A stretch of DNA of 64,000 bases from Takakia lepidozioides. Lineage: Eukaryota > Streptophyta > Takakiopsida > Takakiales > Takakiaceae. Within the stretch, counting starts at the first letter, position 1. The number at the start of each line of letters is the position of its first letter. The stretch lies in contig CM060732.1 in assembly GCA_030704615.1 (NCBI GenBank), positions 6,696,001 through 6,760,000 of the forward strand. The letters run 5' to 3'. The notes below the pieces were generated by a model that saw nothing but the letters and a program-made list of their open reading frames with translations, was not told the DNA's origin and did no database searches. Positions 12,166 to 22,659 of the stretch are shown here, piece after piece. The translations under genes were made by a program, and so were the position numbers.

Positions 12166-12690
12166 GGTATCCTCCACATTATGTGGAATGTCCTACAACA
12201 TAGGTCGTAGTATATTTCAAATCCGCTATGGTCTTCTCCACAGTTATGTGGAATGACCTACAGTATAGGCAGTAAAATACTCCACACCCACACCAAGAGT
12301 TGCTCCAAAATACGCCACGTGTTGCCCTGACAAAAATACACGTGGTGCCCATACCGTTGCCCAGATGTCGTCAAGCCATGGTGACAGGCTGTCGCATAAT
12401 TTTCCCGTAGGTGTGGACAAGTCCACACCCTTTGTGCGTCTAGGATCCACGTGGCGGTGTTCGCCAAAGCACACATCGCCCGTGGAAAAAGCCATTCACC
12501 CCGTGAAAAAAGCCACCTCTGGATTCAGCCACCCGTGGACTTTTCCACAGGGCCACCCAAGAGCCAGGCCGTCCACGGGGTGTTCGAAAGCACTAGTCGT
12601 TTCTTACACCCACGACAAGTGTGGATTGCGGCTGATTCCACAGCAAAAAGTGTGGAAAAAGCCGTGGAAAAAGCCGGTTTCTCTTCTAGT
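12166..12690. repeat. Cluster of TGTGGA/TCCACA palindromes
   Basis: Inverted repeats built on TCCACA and TGTGGA recur: TCCACATTATGTGGA near 12,171, TCCACAGTTATGTGGA near 12,237, GTGTGGACAAGTCCACAC near 12,412 and GTGGACTTTTCCAC near 12,534. Several CGTGGAAAAAGCC half-site-like copies lie near 12,480-12,690. This directly abuts the Y-type fragment W but the palindrome differs from the Y and X families. It may be a remnant of a third related element. No gene here. Confidence 0.55.
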
Positions 12691-14105
12691 GAGAGGTGAA
12701 CACCTAGAGAGGGACGTCTGTACTCGCCCCGTGAGGCGGAGGATGGAAGAGGAACCCGGGTGTGAAGAGGATTCCTGGAGATTTGACAGGAACATTCGGA
12801 CGGCATCCTACACACCGTTGGGGGAAACCAAAGAGGCGGCGACCTCCCTCAAAAGTGAACGAGACAAGGATGGGGAATGCACTTCGGATGAACTGTACAA
12901 TCCAGAGCTCGACAGAAATGCCCCCACCAGGTTTTGGGCGTGTGTATCAGATGGCCACGGCAGGCTCAAATGTTCGCAATGAGGTGTACACTATCACCAT
13001 TTCAGAATTACCTACTTGCAATTGCACCCCACTTCCAGATCATGGCAAAGAAGGGGGCATCATACTGCCCTTGCAAGCATATGTACTACGTGTACCTAAA
13101 GAGACTCCGGTGTAATTCCACAACTCATCACTTCATACATGCACCAAGGTTGAGCCCCCAAGAGGTGTACACTCTTCTGAATATGGATCCAAGGGACCAG
13201 TGAGCTTGGCTTGCGGGCCACAACACAATGTTACGCCCATCCTTTTCGGAGTTTCAGTTATAGTAGAACTGTATTGCTGCAAGTACCTCTGACTTTGGCC
13301 ACAGAAAGGTTCGACTTATGTCTCTCCTACCAGTAACCTGTTTTGCTCGAACTAAGATAATACTATGTCATTCACTTCTGTTTCCACGTGCTTGTATTTT
13401 TGTTTGTTGGAGGGTTCTTGTTTTTCTACTCTCCCAAACTTTGCTTTCCTCATTCCATCCCCGGCAAGGAAATGCGGCACCGCATTTCCAAGTAACGTCG
13501 TAGGTACTGGTAGTTGTGGCCTTCATCATAGCAAGATAGTCGCACCCAGTCTTCAGGGAGCCGACCGTCGCCAACAGCGAACCCCCCAGAAATTTCGCAC
13601 GTGCGAACCGTAATGCGGCACCGCATTTCCCAGTTGACTCGCAAACCTTTCCCGCCGAATACCCGAAGATGACAGAATTGTGAAGTACTGCAGATTCTAT
13701 TGGTGCAGACTCTATTGGTTCTATCGCAGCAAAAGGGTCAGCTTCATTCCAATGTTAAGGCATGTAAAATTGCGGAATACTCTATACAGGCCAGTATGCG
13801 ACGTCCTTTTGCCGTGGTATACTGGATTTCTCGTTGCACGGTCACTCATTTCCATGAGCGGATATAAAAAACCATGAGCGAAGTTGTTACTGACGACATA
13901 TCTTCGCCGCATTACAGGATCTGGAACATCCAAAAACGGCAAGGTCAAATTAAAAACTATTATTTTAATACTTTTTTAATCTGCCGCATTTCCAAATTTG
14001 GAGGGGTCCGCTCATGAAAACCGCGTGTCTTAGACTTCGGCTCACCGCTCATGCGGCTCATGCAGCTCATGGCTCATGGTTTCTGCTCATGAAATAGTAA
14101 ACCTC
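12690..14105 (+). mobile_element. W: terminal fragment of a Y-type MULE element
   Basis: Collinear with the reverse complement of element Y from about 28,890 down to its left end at 26,926. It ends at 14,105 with GCTCATGAAATAGTAAACCTC-type terminal bases, identical to Y's transposase-side end. Relative to Y it is internally deleted: sequence matching Y near 28,800 is joined to sequence matching 28,165. It retains two Y-type palindromes (near 13,470-13,491 and 13,610-13,630). Outside the end the sequence switches at once to a gypsy pol fragment, so W sits in or beside a retrotransposon. Candidate 9-bp duplication at the outside: AGAAAGAGA. Confidence 0.8.
12700..13203 (+). pseudogene. MULE transposase C-terminus with SWIM finger (element W)
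   Basis: Encodes the same C-terminal part as the Y transposase: the GEHLE/R-(D/G)VxTRPVRRR basic segment, then a VYTITISELPTCNC block, then SYCPCKHMYYVYLKRL and a tail ending in HAPRLSPQEVYTLL. CNC followed by CKH is the CxCx(n)CxH signature of a SWIM zinc finger, typical of MULE and FAR1-type transposases. The two halves lie in different frames because of a one-base insertion in the CACCCCAC stretch near 13,027, so the finger is broken in this copy. Confidence 0.75.
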
Positions 14106-14788
14106 AGAAAGAGATGGAGAAATAGAAATCCTAGAGGAACCAACCACTGTGAGTTTACAGGATGAAGTAGTGGCTGGATGGACAATCATAGCTGAAGAGC
14201 AGGTGAGAGAAGTGAATGTGGGAACTGAGGAGGAACCAAGAATGGTGAAAGTTGGGGCTGACTTGGAGCTAGAATTCTTTGAGGAAGCTAAGAGCTTGTT
14301 TATCAAATACAAAGATGTATTTGCTTGGAGCTATGAAGATCTGAAAGGGATACCACCTGAGATCTGCCAGCATAAGATTGAACTGGAACCAGGGTCAGTA
14401 CCAATCAAACAGGCAAAATACAGGATGAATCCCAACTATGCACAGAAGGTTGGGGAGGAGATTAAGAAGTTGGCCGAGGCTAAGTTCATATACCCGATTG
14501 AGTATACAACTTGGCTATCACCCATTGTGATAGTTCTTAAGAAGAATGGCAAACTGAGAGTTTGTGTGAACTACAAGAAGTTGAATGATTGTACAAAGAA
14601 AGATCCATTTTCTTTGTCATTCACAGAAGCAGTACTGGACATTGTGGCAGGCCATGAGATGTACTCATTCATGGATGGCTTCAGTGGGTATAACCAAGTA
14701 CAAGTAGCTGAAGAAGACTAGGGAAAGACTGCTTTCATCACAGACTGGGGTGCTTATGCATACAGTAATGCATTTTCTAGGATGAAAT
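14106..14788 (+). pseudogene. Gypsy pol fragment (start of reverse transcriptase)
   Basis: Nearly the same protein as the N-terminal part of the complete pol at 45.0-44.3 kb: VSLQDEVVAGWTI, DVFAWSYEDLKGIPPEICQH, YRMNPNYAQKVGEEI, LSPIVIVLKKNGKLRVCVNY, HEMYSFMDGFSGYNQVQVAEED. A TAG at about 14,719 replaces the next residue and the frame ends abruptly near 14,765. It is bounded on the left by transposon end W and on the right by an LTR in the opposite orientation, so it is a trapped fragment and not part of a working element. Confidence 0.9.
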
Positions 14789-17700
14789 TGTCGAGCGGCT
14801 TTTACTCACCCATCCCTTCGCTATCCGAGGTGGAAACTCCAAGATAGAAGAGTTGGATATCTCTAAGCACTCAGCCCGCTCAGAACAATTAGTCATGTCA
14901 TGCAGCTAGTGAATCATGGTTGTGCTTCCTATTTGTATTCCTTCCTGCCTTCATGTTATCAATTTACCTTACCGTGTATACTGAAGCATCAGATTGCTTC
15001 AGTATCTACTAAGTTCCAGTTAATCATGCATTCATTCCATAGCTTCTCTCGTGTCTCTCTACACAGTATGTTTGTATCGATTCAGTATCGGATTAAGATT
15101 AATCATGTATCATGCCTATGCCATGGTGTCTCTATTCTATCCTACTGTATATTTCTACAGCTTGCATGAACTAAGCCTCCTTCAAGTCATCATCTCCTCC
15201 TCACTATTTCCTGCTCTCCGTTATGTTTCTTCCTTCCTTTCCCCAGTTGCCCACTCCAGAAGTGATCCCCTTCCCATTGCCGCTCTCCTAACTACCCGCA
15301 AGCTGTTCTAACCACCTAACTAACTAACCGTCACCCCTGAAGTAATTGTAGTGTGAAAAGAAGGGGGCATATATCCCCTTCTGTCTAATCCTAATCTAGT
15401 TCTTAGTGCAAGGTCTTGTTGGTATTCTGGTTCTCCCTCTCTCATGGTTGGCTACATCCATGCTATTTATGATCAGAGTTCATAAAGCCCTCATCCACGC
15501 CGCAGCGGAAGAGAAGACATGGATGGGACAAGTGAAGGTGTTCCCTGCATAGTGCAACAGGCCTGACTAGGGTTCTGTCTTGCACCATGCTTAGTTTTCA
15601 TGTTGATACAGTCACTCAAAACAGCTTACCAGAGGGTTAATGACAGCCTATGAATTCACCATTTGCATGTAGCATCTACTAGAACCCCCTTTGTTCTCAT
15701 GCAATCACCGAAAATGCAAGGTAACATGGATCTACCATACAGTGCAGGTCTGCTATTTCTATGCAACTCATGGTCTTTCCTTTATCTCTCAACTGGCCCT
15801 CCCTTCATCATTCTTTTGCTGAACAGATCTCTCTTCTTCCCAATGTTTTCTCCTTTCTGATGCAAGTGCCATATTAGACCAGACAACCCCTCTTCATGCA
15901 ATGCAAATATACCAAGGCACACATCCAGTGGAGACCTTTCGCAAAAATCCTCCTTGGAATCATAAGTACACACCACCTTATCTCTTAGCTTTTCTCTCCT
16001 CCCAAACAGAATCTCTCCTCATTCTCATACCCTAATGCTGACAGTTACAGACCCTGTCCCTCATTTCTACCCTGTAGCAAGTGCACAGATTCCCTTGGTG
16101 AATCTCCCTATACTGTTCATTTTGCAGACTTGTTTAACTCTAAGCATTGATGCACAGTTTGCTCCAGATTCAGTGTGCTGAATCATAAAATCAAAGCAGG
16201 ACAAACACTATATATGCATTGATTGTAGATGGCTGCATCTGCCTTCTATCACCATTCCCCAAAGACATGCATCATCTCTCATCCTCTCTACACCATTCTG
16301 GTTTGAAGCCCAAGCCACCACTCCATTCCATTTTTCAAAACGTTCTCATACTCTCTCTACTAACTCCAGAGCCTTCAATCATTTCAGCGACATCTATCTA
16401 AGTAAAAAAAAAACCCCCCCTGTCTCTATTAACTTAGCTGTCTTATACTCCAGCTGAAGCGGTGGGATTGCCTGCCCGAAATGGCACCTCACCATCTCTG
16501 TCAGCAGCTCCCTAACTCCTCTTGTCGTCTGAATGCCACGTTTGTAAAAACAAAGATCTATGTATGTCAGATCCTGTCATCGCTATGCCACTCCACCTTT
16601 CAGATATTCGTCGATTCAAGCATTCAGTGAGTCATGACGGCTCTGTTTCAACCTATGGCAGTAACCTTGTCGCTTGCCAACTAACTACCCCTACCCATCT
16701 CTGCTAATCTACCCTACGATCTGATATGATAACAAGCAGACAGTCATCATCTGAAAGCTTCTTGCTCTATACATTTCACTCCTTTGCCTCTTTATTTACA
16801 GATAACCTGTACCACTGTCCACAAGCCGACGCCCTCATGCTGGCGATTGCATCAATCAACATGTGGTCAAGTCAGTAATCCCATTGCTGCCCGTCATCTG
16901 GCAGCAATTGCTTCTCCCACAAGTGCAGCTTTCAATAATCGCACATGAATGCAATGGCGGCAGTATCAGTTTGCACTCCCTACCTCTCTGCAGATGCTCG
17001 TCGTGATGGAGCTGCACCATCACTTTAACTAGCCTTTGATTGTTCCAGCAACCCTACCTTTCTATTCCCTGTCAGCAGGCCGTCTTGCAAGTTCATCCTC
17101 CCTGTCATCGTGGTCATGAGAGTAACGACGGCACTGCCGCCCCTCCACCGAGCTGCTTTCCCCGCAACTCCTACATCTTCAGAGGTCAAACACAGGCACC
17201 GCCTCAATGCCTTCATTACTTCTGTCAGTAGCACATGATATTACTTGCCCTTCATGAATCGTCCTGCAGCACTCCCTCTCTTCAAAACTATGAAACGATT
17301 ACTGCACCGCCTCCCTTCACCTGGCTTGAGCAAAATTACCTAGCTGTTCCCTGCACGATTATCCTCCAGCAAGCCCTAAGCTTCCTCAACCCGTGTTTCT
17401 ATGGTAATCACAGCGATGAAAGCCATTCATCCTATGGATGAAAAATGCGCATTTCATGACTTAGCCACATTTTGTCCTGGCAGCGCAATAGCATATTGTG
17501 CCCATGGATTTAACTGTATGCATGGATACTTCCCTCCTTGTTATTAGCACCAGGGCTCTCTCTTTGTAGTAATGCCGAATCCTGATGCCAAACAAAAATT
17601 TCACTGTTACTCCCCTGCATTCACACTACATAACACGTTCCCTCTGCAGATGTCGTTCCCTCATAGTCGTTCCCTGTCAATGATAACTGTTCCCCATGTA

Positions 17701-17955
17701 CTGTGAAAGGCTGTGTCAAGTTGTGCCGAGCTGTGACTGGATGTGTAAAGCTGTGTCGGGCTGTGACTGGCTGTGTCGGGCTATGACTGGCTGTGTCTGG
17801 CTGTGACGGGTTGTGTGAAGCTATGTCGGGCTGTGTAACCCCCCTAAAGCCTGCTGCTGCCACCCCTAAGGCTCCTGTTGGTCTCAGCTGCGCAAAAATT
17901 AAGGGTACCCCACAGAACCCGTAAAAGCGTCTAAGTCCCAAGCAGCCCTCTAACA
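14789..17955 (-). mobile_element. Solo LTR (3.17 kb) related to the 37-51 kb gypsy LTR
   Basis: Starts TGTCGAGCGGCTTTTACTCACC and ends CCTCTAACA on the plus strand, the same borders as the 0.96-1.0 kb LTRs of the nested gypsy element (TG...CA on either strand). Flanks are GAAAT and TAAAT, a degenerate 5-bp duplication, and no internal coding region adjoins it, so I call it a solo LTR. It is about three times as long as its relatives: roughly 15.3-17.6 kb is extra sequence without any gene that I can see. A 10-bp-type minisatellite and the conserved GGCTCCTGTTGGTCTCAG stretch near its right end match the short LTRs. Confidence 0.75.
17690..17845 (+). repeat. GGCTGTGNC minisatellite in the solo LTR
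   Basis: Tandem, imperfect units of about 10-15 bp (gctgtgactgg, gctgtgtcggg). The same array type is present in every gypsy LTR of the 37-51 kb cluster, so it is a family trait of these LTRs. Confidence 0.85.
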
Positions 17956-18186
17956 TAAATACCCCACGTCCCCCACATGTAATCATCCCATTAGCACACA
18001 TAATACAACATCCTTATGTCTTTCCCTTTATGCAGCCTCTCCCTTATTTGGGCGTGAATGGTCAAAACCGAACGTCGCTCCTTCCACTCCTCACTCACTC
18101 CTTCCAAAACCACAATCAGATCTTGCATGAGCACTACTCTCTAAACCCTAAACTTTGTGGAATATACTTTACATGCATTCAGAAGA

Positions 18187-18880
18187 TTAAATAAAGTAAT
18201 TTCCATGCGAGAGGGAATGGTGCTTATACCTTGCGTGGTATTTTTTTCCCTTGGACATCATCCCGATATCGGTCTTTCTTGCACTTTGGGCACTTGGTGA
18301 GACGCGAATCCTCTCCGTAGTATAGGGTTTTATCACATGGACATGCATGAAAAATCTTATAGCCCATCCCCACAGAGTCCAAGTTTTGTGCGCCTCTTTC
18401 CGCGACTGTGGCATCTTGGGTTTCAAGTGTGGAGCAAAGATATAGTCCGCAATAGTTCGCATTATGGCAGACATCCCAACATTACTTATGCCAAATCGAA
18501 TTTGAAGATTGAGCAAAAGTAAGATTGTTGAAAGTCGACTCACTTTTGCCCCTTCGTACAAGGGAGTTCTCGCCTCCCTCTCCATGTCATTTGAGGGGGC
18601 CATTTCAGGATCATCAATTGGCCGGGTTCCCTCTCCATGAGATGCATCAGCGCCCACATGATGCATTAAGAGATTCTTCATGGCTTGCACATCCTCCTGG
18701 TTAATTCCATGCTCATTGTTGTTGTCACTGTCACTATCACTGTCATCGTCATCATCGTCCGGTACCGTGGGGGCGGCGTCTAGCCCACGGCTCCCACCTG
18801 ATGTACTTGGGTTGTTTTCGGATGGGGTGCCAAGAGAAAGGACTGGGAAGGGAGGGACAAAGTCCTGATACGAACAAATG
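18187..18880 (-). pseudogene. CACTA (En/Spm) TNP2-type transposase fragment
   Basis: The conceptual protein contains an acidic Asp/Ser run, then TPLYEGAKVSRLSTILLLLN, RFGISNVGMSAIMRTIADYI and KMPQSRKEAHK. After a one-base frameshift near 18,355 it continues with GYKIFHACPCDKTLYYGED and RLTKCPKCKKDRYRDD. This is the N-terminal zinc-binding part of a Tnp2-like (Transposase_21) protein. The block ends at CGCAAG|GTATAAG, a plausible splice donor, and begins after a TCAG acceptor near 18,870, so it looks like one exon of a once spliced gene. No CACTA termini were identified. The remainder of the transposase is missing. Confidence 0.8.
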
Positions 18881-18915
18881 AACATACGGACATAAATTAT
18901 AATGTGTCCTTGCAA

Positions 18916-20336
18916 CCATACAACTTATTATAAGCGAAATGCAAACAACAATCTTCAATGTGCATCAAATATGTCATTCCATAATTACATGTATGTGCGC
19001 AACGTCACGCATGCAAAGTTTCAAACCCAAACAAAATCATTTGCCCCCCCAAGGACGCGTTCAACCTATCAATCAATTTTTGTTTATTAATGTGAAAGAA
19101 AATCCTCTCATGCCATTGCACCCATCAAACGGATGTGGCTCAAGCTTCACTTTTTCCCACATGTGCTTAAATATGTGTGCAACACATGTGCAAAGATCCA
19201 GCAGGAAAAAGAAACATTTGCTTCCCCAACAACGCACTCACCCTTGAACCAATTTTGAATTAGATCGAATTTAAAATGAATATTTGCATTTAAAAATTAT
19301 AGGATTGCGGTTTTGAGGGGCGTAATGATTTTATTTTTGGCTCTATTTTGTTCTGTGACATCGGGGTTTGCACCACTATATCCATGCAAAACATTGGATC
19401 AAAAAAAAAATGGAAAAAAAAAAGTGTGTTTCTAGGGTCACACTTTGCATAACTCGCTATAAAGAGTGCATAAATTTGAAGATAACTCAACTTTGGAGTG
19501 CAAATGAGAGAAGAAAATATGGTTTTGGATCCAAATGACTTTTGTTTACTCCCAAATTTTGGACGCACATTGCATATGAATACCCCATGTGGCTCTAAAA
19601 ATACAGTTGCAGGTCCGAGTAATCTAAGTTAAAACAACATACATGGGCCTGTTTCACACTTAAATGGAAGTTTAAAGCACGACCCTTTGGAAATAGCATT
19701 CGAAGTAGTAAAGTGCCGCAGGGAAGTATGCAGCATTATTCCCTCTTCTTTGCATTGTCCATATCATCTAGCTTTACAAATCAAATCAAGTGATGTCCCT
19801 CACATGCGCCCGTCCCAAAAACCATCACAAATGGCAATTTGTATGTTAGTGAGGATGCGCGAGGTGAGTTACAGGACATCACACTTGCTATCGATGTCAG
19901 AGATGATTCCTAAAGCAAGCATTAGATGAAAAGACAAGCAGAAGCAACATTTTCCAGAAACCTTTAAAGCTTGTGGAATGAAAGTACTATGTGACATGGC
20001 ATCCAAGATCTGGCATTCAATCAAAGCAAACACAAAGGGTTTGCTGAAGGGTAGAGAGGAGCTTATCAACACCATTAAGCTTCCATAGATCTTATAGGGC
20101 ACCGCTGCAGCATAAACGAACAATGACCAATTCTCCATAAAGCACGGCAGCAGCTTGTCTGCCGGTTTGTGAATTGAAGATACCAGCATAGGAGCAGCAA
20201 ATTTGGTTATAACCGCACCTCCCAATGAAATTGACAACGCGGAATCAAGCCGCTAAGTTGTCAGGCCACCATCACGCAGCTCCAGGGAAAAACCAAAGGT
20301 AAGCATACATGAATCCAAATTACGACATAAGTATTG
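18916..20336. other. AT-rich transposon-like DNA without recognised gene
   Basis: Contains the probable continuation of the CACTA relic. A minus-strand open frame at 19,869-20,237 (about 122 residues) has hydrophobic stretches (GGAVITKFAAPMLVSS, VLISSSLPF) and a GT donor-like site near 19,964. I do not recognise it and give it no function. Runs of A (about 19,398-19,422) and stem-like stretches occur. Nothing else is supportable. Confidence 0.4.
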
Positions 20337-21535
20337 ATGCATCGTACACTACGCATATTGCAGCCACGACTTGATGCCCAAGCTCGCAATCACATTGCAC
20401 AGGAGGCATTTCGCGCCGGTCTGCTTGCAGAATATGTGCCAGAGCATGTGCCTGATGTGACCAGTTGGTTCCCCCACACCGTAGATGATATGCGTAGGGT
20501 CAAGGGGTATCGTAGGTGTCGTAGGCGTTATGGCCGGCGACGAGCAGGCCAACCCCCCCCCCTCTGGTATCCTCAGGCGGTCCCCCTGATCCAATGTCAT
20601 CATCTGATGATTCTCCGCACCATACATGCGGGAGCGACGTGCAGGCCGATTGTGCCCCCCCCCCCGTCTGTTTCTTTACCTGATCCACCTCCAGTAGTAT
20701 CTGATCCGGACGTTGTACCCCCGGCTGCACCTCTGGCATTACATCCTCAACCACCTCCACTTTCATCTCCTCCGCCAGCAGTACCACCGAGCCACCTTCA
20801 CCACCACCTCCACCTCCACCTCCCCGTGCATGTGCCCTCTAAACCCCTAGGAGGGGTCGGCTTCACCTAGGTTTCCTCCACTTCTGAAGACCGTCCAGCC
20901 TCATTGTTGGGGGAATCATCTCGACCCTCCTACCCCCATTGGAGAGAATGTGGAGCTCGAGTATTTGGGTAGACGGTATGTTGTGAGAGCCGCTACTGAC
21001 CCTGCTATGGGTCGGGGTTTATTCACGGTCAATGATATTGTGGTTCCTCCTGGGAGAAACAGCATGGTGGACTTGTTTCCCTACTACGGTCCATAGTACA
21101 CCTCCCGGGAGTTCCGTACATTACACCTCGAAGCCCATATATCCTACCCTACATTGTGTGTGTCAACGGACAGGATGTACGTAGACGGGGTCTGTCTCCC
21201 ATTGAGATCAGATTTTGTGATGGTGACCCTGATATCTTCGGCCATGTTGCTGGGCTGGTCAACAGTTCTTTTGGTCATCCTATGAGAACCAATGTAGTAT
21301 GGGACGAGCGAAGCGATGGGCATGAGAGCTTTTGTGGTCATACGTCGTATACTGTGAGGGGATGCACATGTTTGTGATGACATGTGCTAGTAGGACTATT
21401 AGGGTTGGCAGCAAGCTATTTGCATCATACGAGTTCTCCCGGGATGATTGGGACCTCCGATTACAACATGAGTGGGATGCGTATGATAGAAATAGGGTTC
21501 ATTTGAGACAGGGATCGCGTAGAGGGGCATTGTAG
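20337..21535 (+). pseudogene. SET-domain-like protein, fragment 2
   Basis: More complete relative of the 7.5-8.1 kb fragment. The order is: an N-terminal helical stretch (LDAQARNHIAQEAFRAG), an Arg-rich patch, a proline-rich segment shared with copy 1, then the SET-like part. That part holds GRGLFTVNDIVVPPGRN (about 21,016-21,066), HVAGLVNSSFGHPMRTNVVW (about 21,243-21,302) and TCASRTIRVGSKLFASYEFS (about 21,380-21,440). These resemble the GxG, NHxxxPN-like and ELxxxY motifs of SET domains in correct order, although the usual His is Ser here. Stops and at least three frame changes separate the blocks, so it is a pseudogene. The resemblance was judged by eye; a fold search is needed to be sure of SET. 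Confidence 0.5.
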
Positions 21536-22650
21536 ATATTCTCATGATGTACTTTGTATACATCTCATTAATCGATTGTGTAATATCTTTGGTTGTTCAT
21601 GTGGGTTGCAACTTTGCATATGTGATCTAAACATACTTATGCACATGTGGACCAAATATGAGCTTGAACCAAGTTCATTCAATGGGTCATTCAAGTGTTG
21701 AACGCAACTACGTGTCGTAGAGACGAAAAACTGCGTTTTGCCAGTACATGATTTTTTTTTTTATTCCATTCTGAAGCCATATGCTTAATGATAGTTGCTG
21801 GTTTCCTCACAAAACCCTAACATCTATGTGAACCCTTGGCTGTATGGAACTACTCTGCTGATTGGTTTATGATACCCTACAGAGTTCTTTGAGTTGAATG
21901 CTCTGGGCCTTGAAACCAACGACGCAATGGCGTGAGCCTTGCGCGTGAGCGCGCGAGCGTACGCTCACGCAGGAGTGACGTGGCGTGAGCCTGCACCCAC
22001 GCTGATGTGGCGTGAGCGTGATGTAAGCAGGCTGATGTGGCGACAAATGCTGACGTGGCACTGCGCCGTCATCTGCCATGTCAGCATGAACATGCGCCGC
22101 CTATAACCGAGGATGGTCCTATGACCATAGGAATAATGAAGGGAATCCTTGGCTAAATACAATCAAGACTACCATGAGGCCTACAATTGCAGCATCCAAC
22201 ATTGTGCAATTACAAATGTTTGTTTCACTTTTATAATTACAAGGGTTTGAAAATATCCTCACAAAGTGTGCGCCATAGATGCTGCAACGGGAAGACCTTG
22301 CTCCCTCCCCAAATAACAATGAGAGTTAGGATCATCTTCAAAAGATGGTTGCAGTGCATAGCGACAGAAGACACGTAGACTTCGAACGGTGCAATGATGA
22401 ATGTGCTTTTAAAAGTTGCCACTCAGAGCTCACTCAGTATAGTTGGAAGGATAATGGAGGGATAAGGGATGCCAAATCATTGCACCGCCGACGATGTTGC
22501 AAACGAATTGATTTGAATTGAATTTCCATGACAATGTTGCAAATTGCACATTTCATAGCATGATCGTCCATATACCACATGGCATAGTTGATGCTACCTA
22601 TGTGTTGTATCCTGCTGCAATAGAGTATCGACCTCGTTGAAACTCAGAGT
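21536..22650. other. No gene; GCGTGAGC repeats near 21.93-22.10 kb
   Basis: From about 21,930 to 22,110 the octamer GCGTGAGC or close variants occurs at least five times on the two strands, followed by CCTATAACCGAGGATGG. The arrangement recalls the subterminal CATGAGC repeats of the Y family and the GCTCACGC motifs at 0.5 kb. It may be the right end of the SET-bearing element or the left end of element X; the sequence does not settle which. The rest is AT-rich with no gene. Confidence 0.4.
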
Positions 22651-22659
22651 GGCCTGGTG

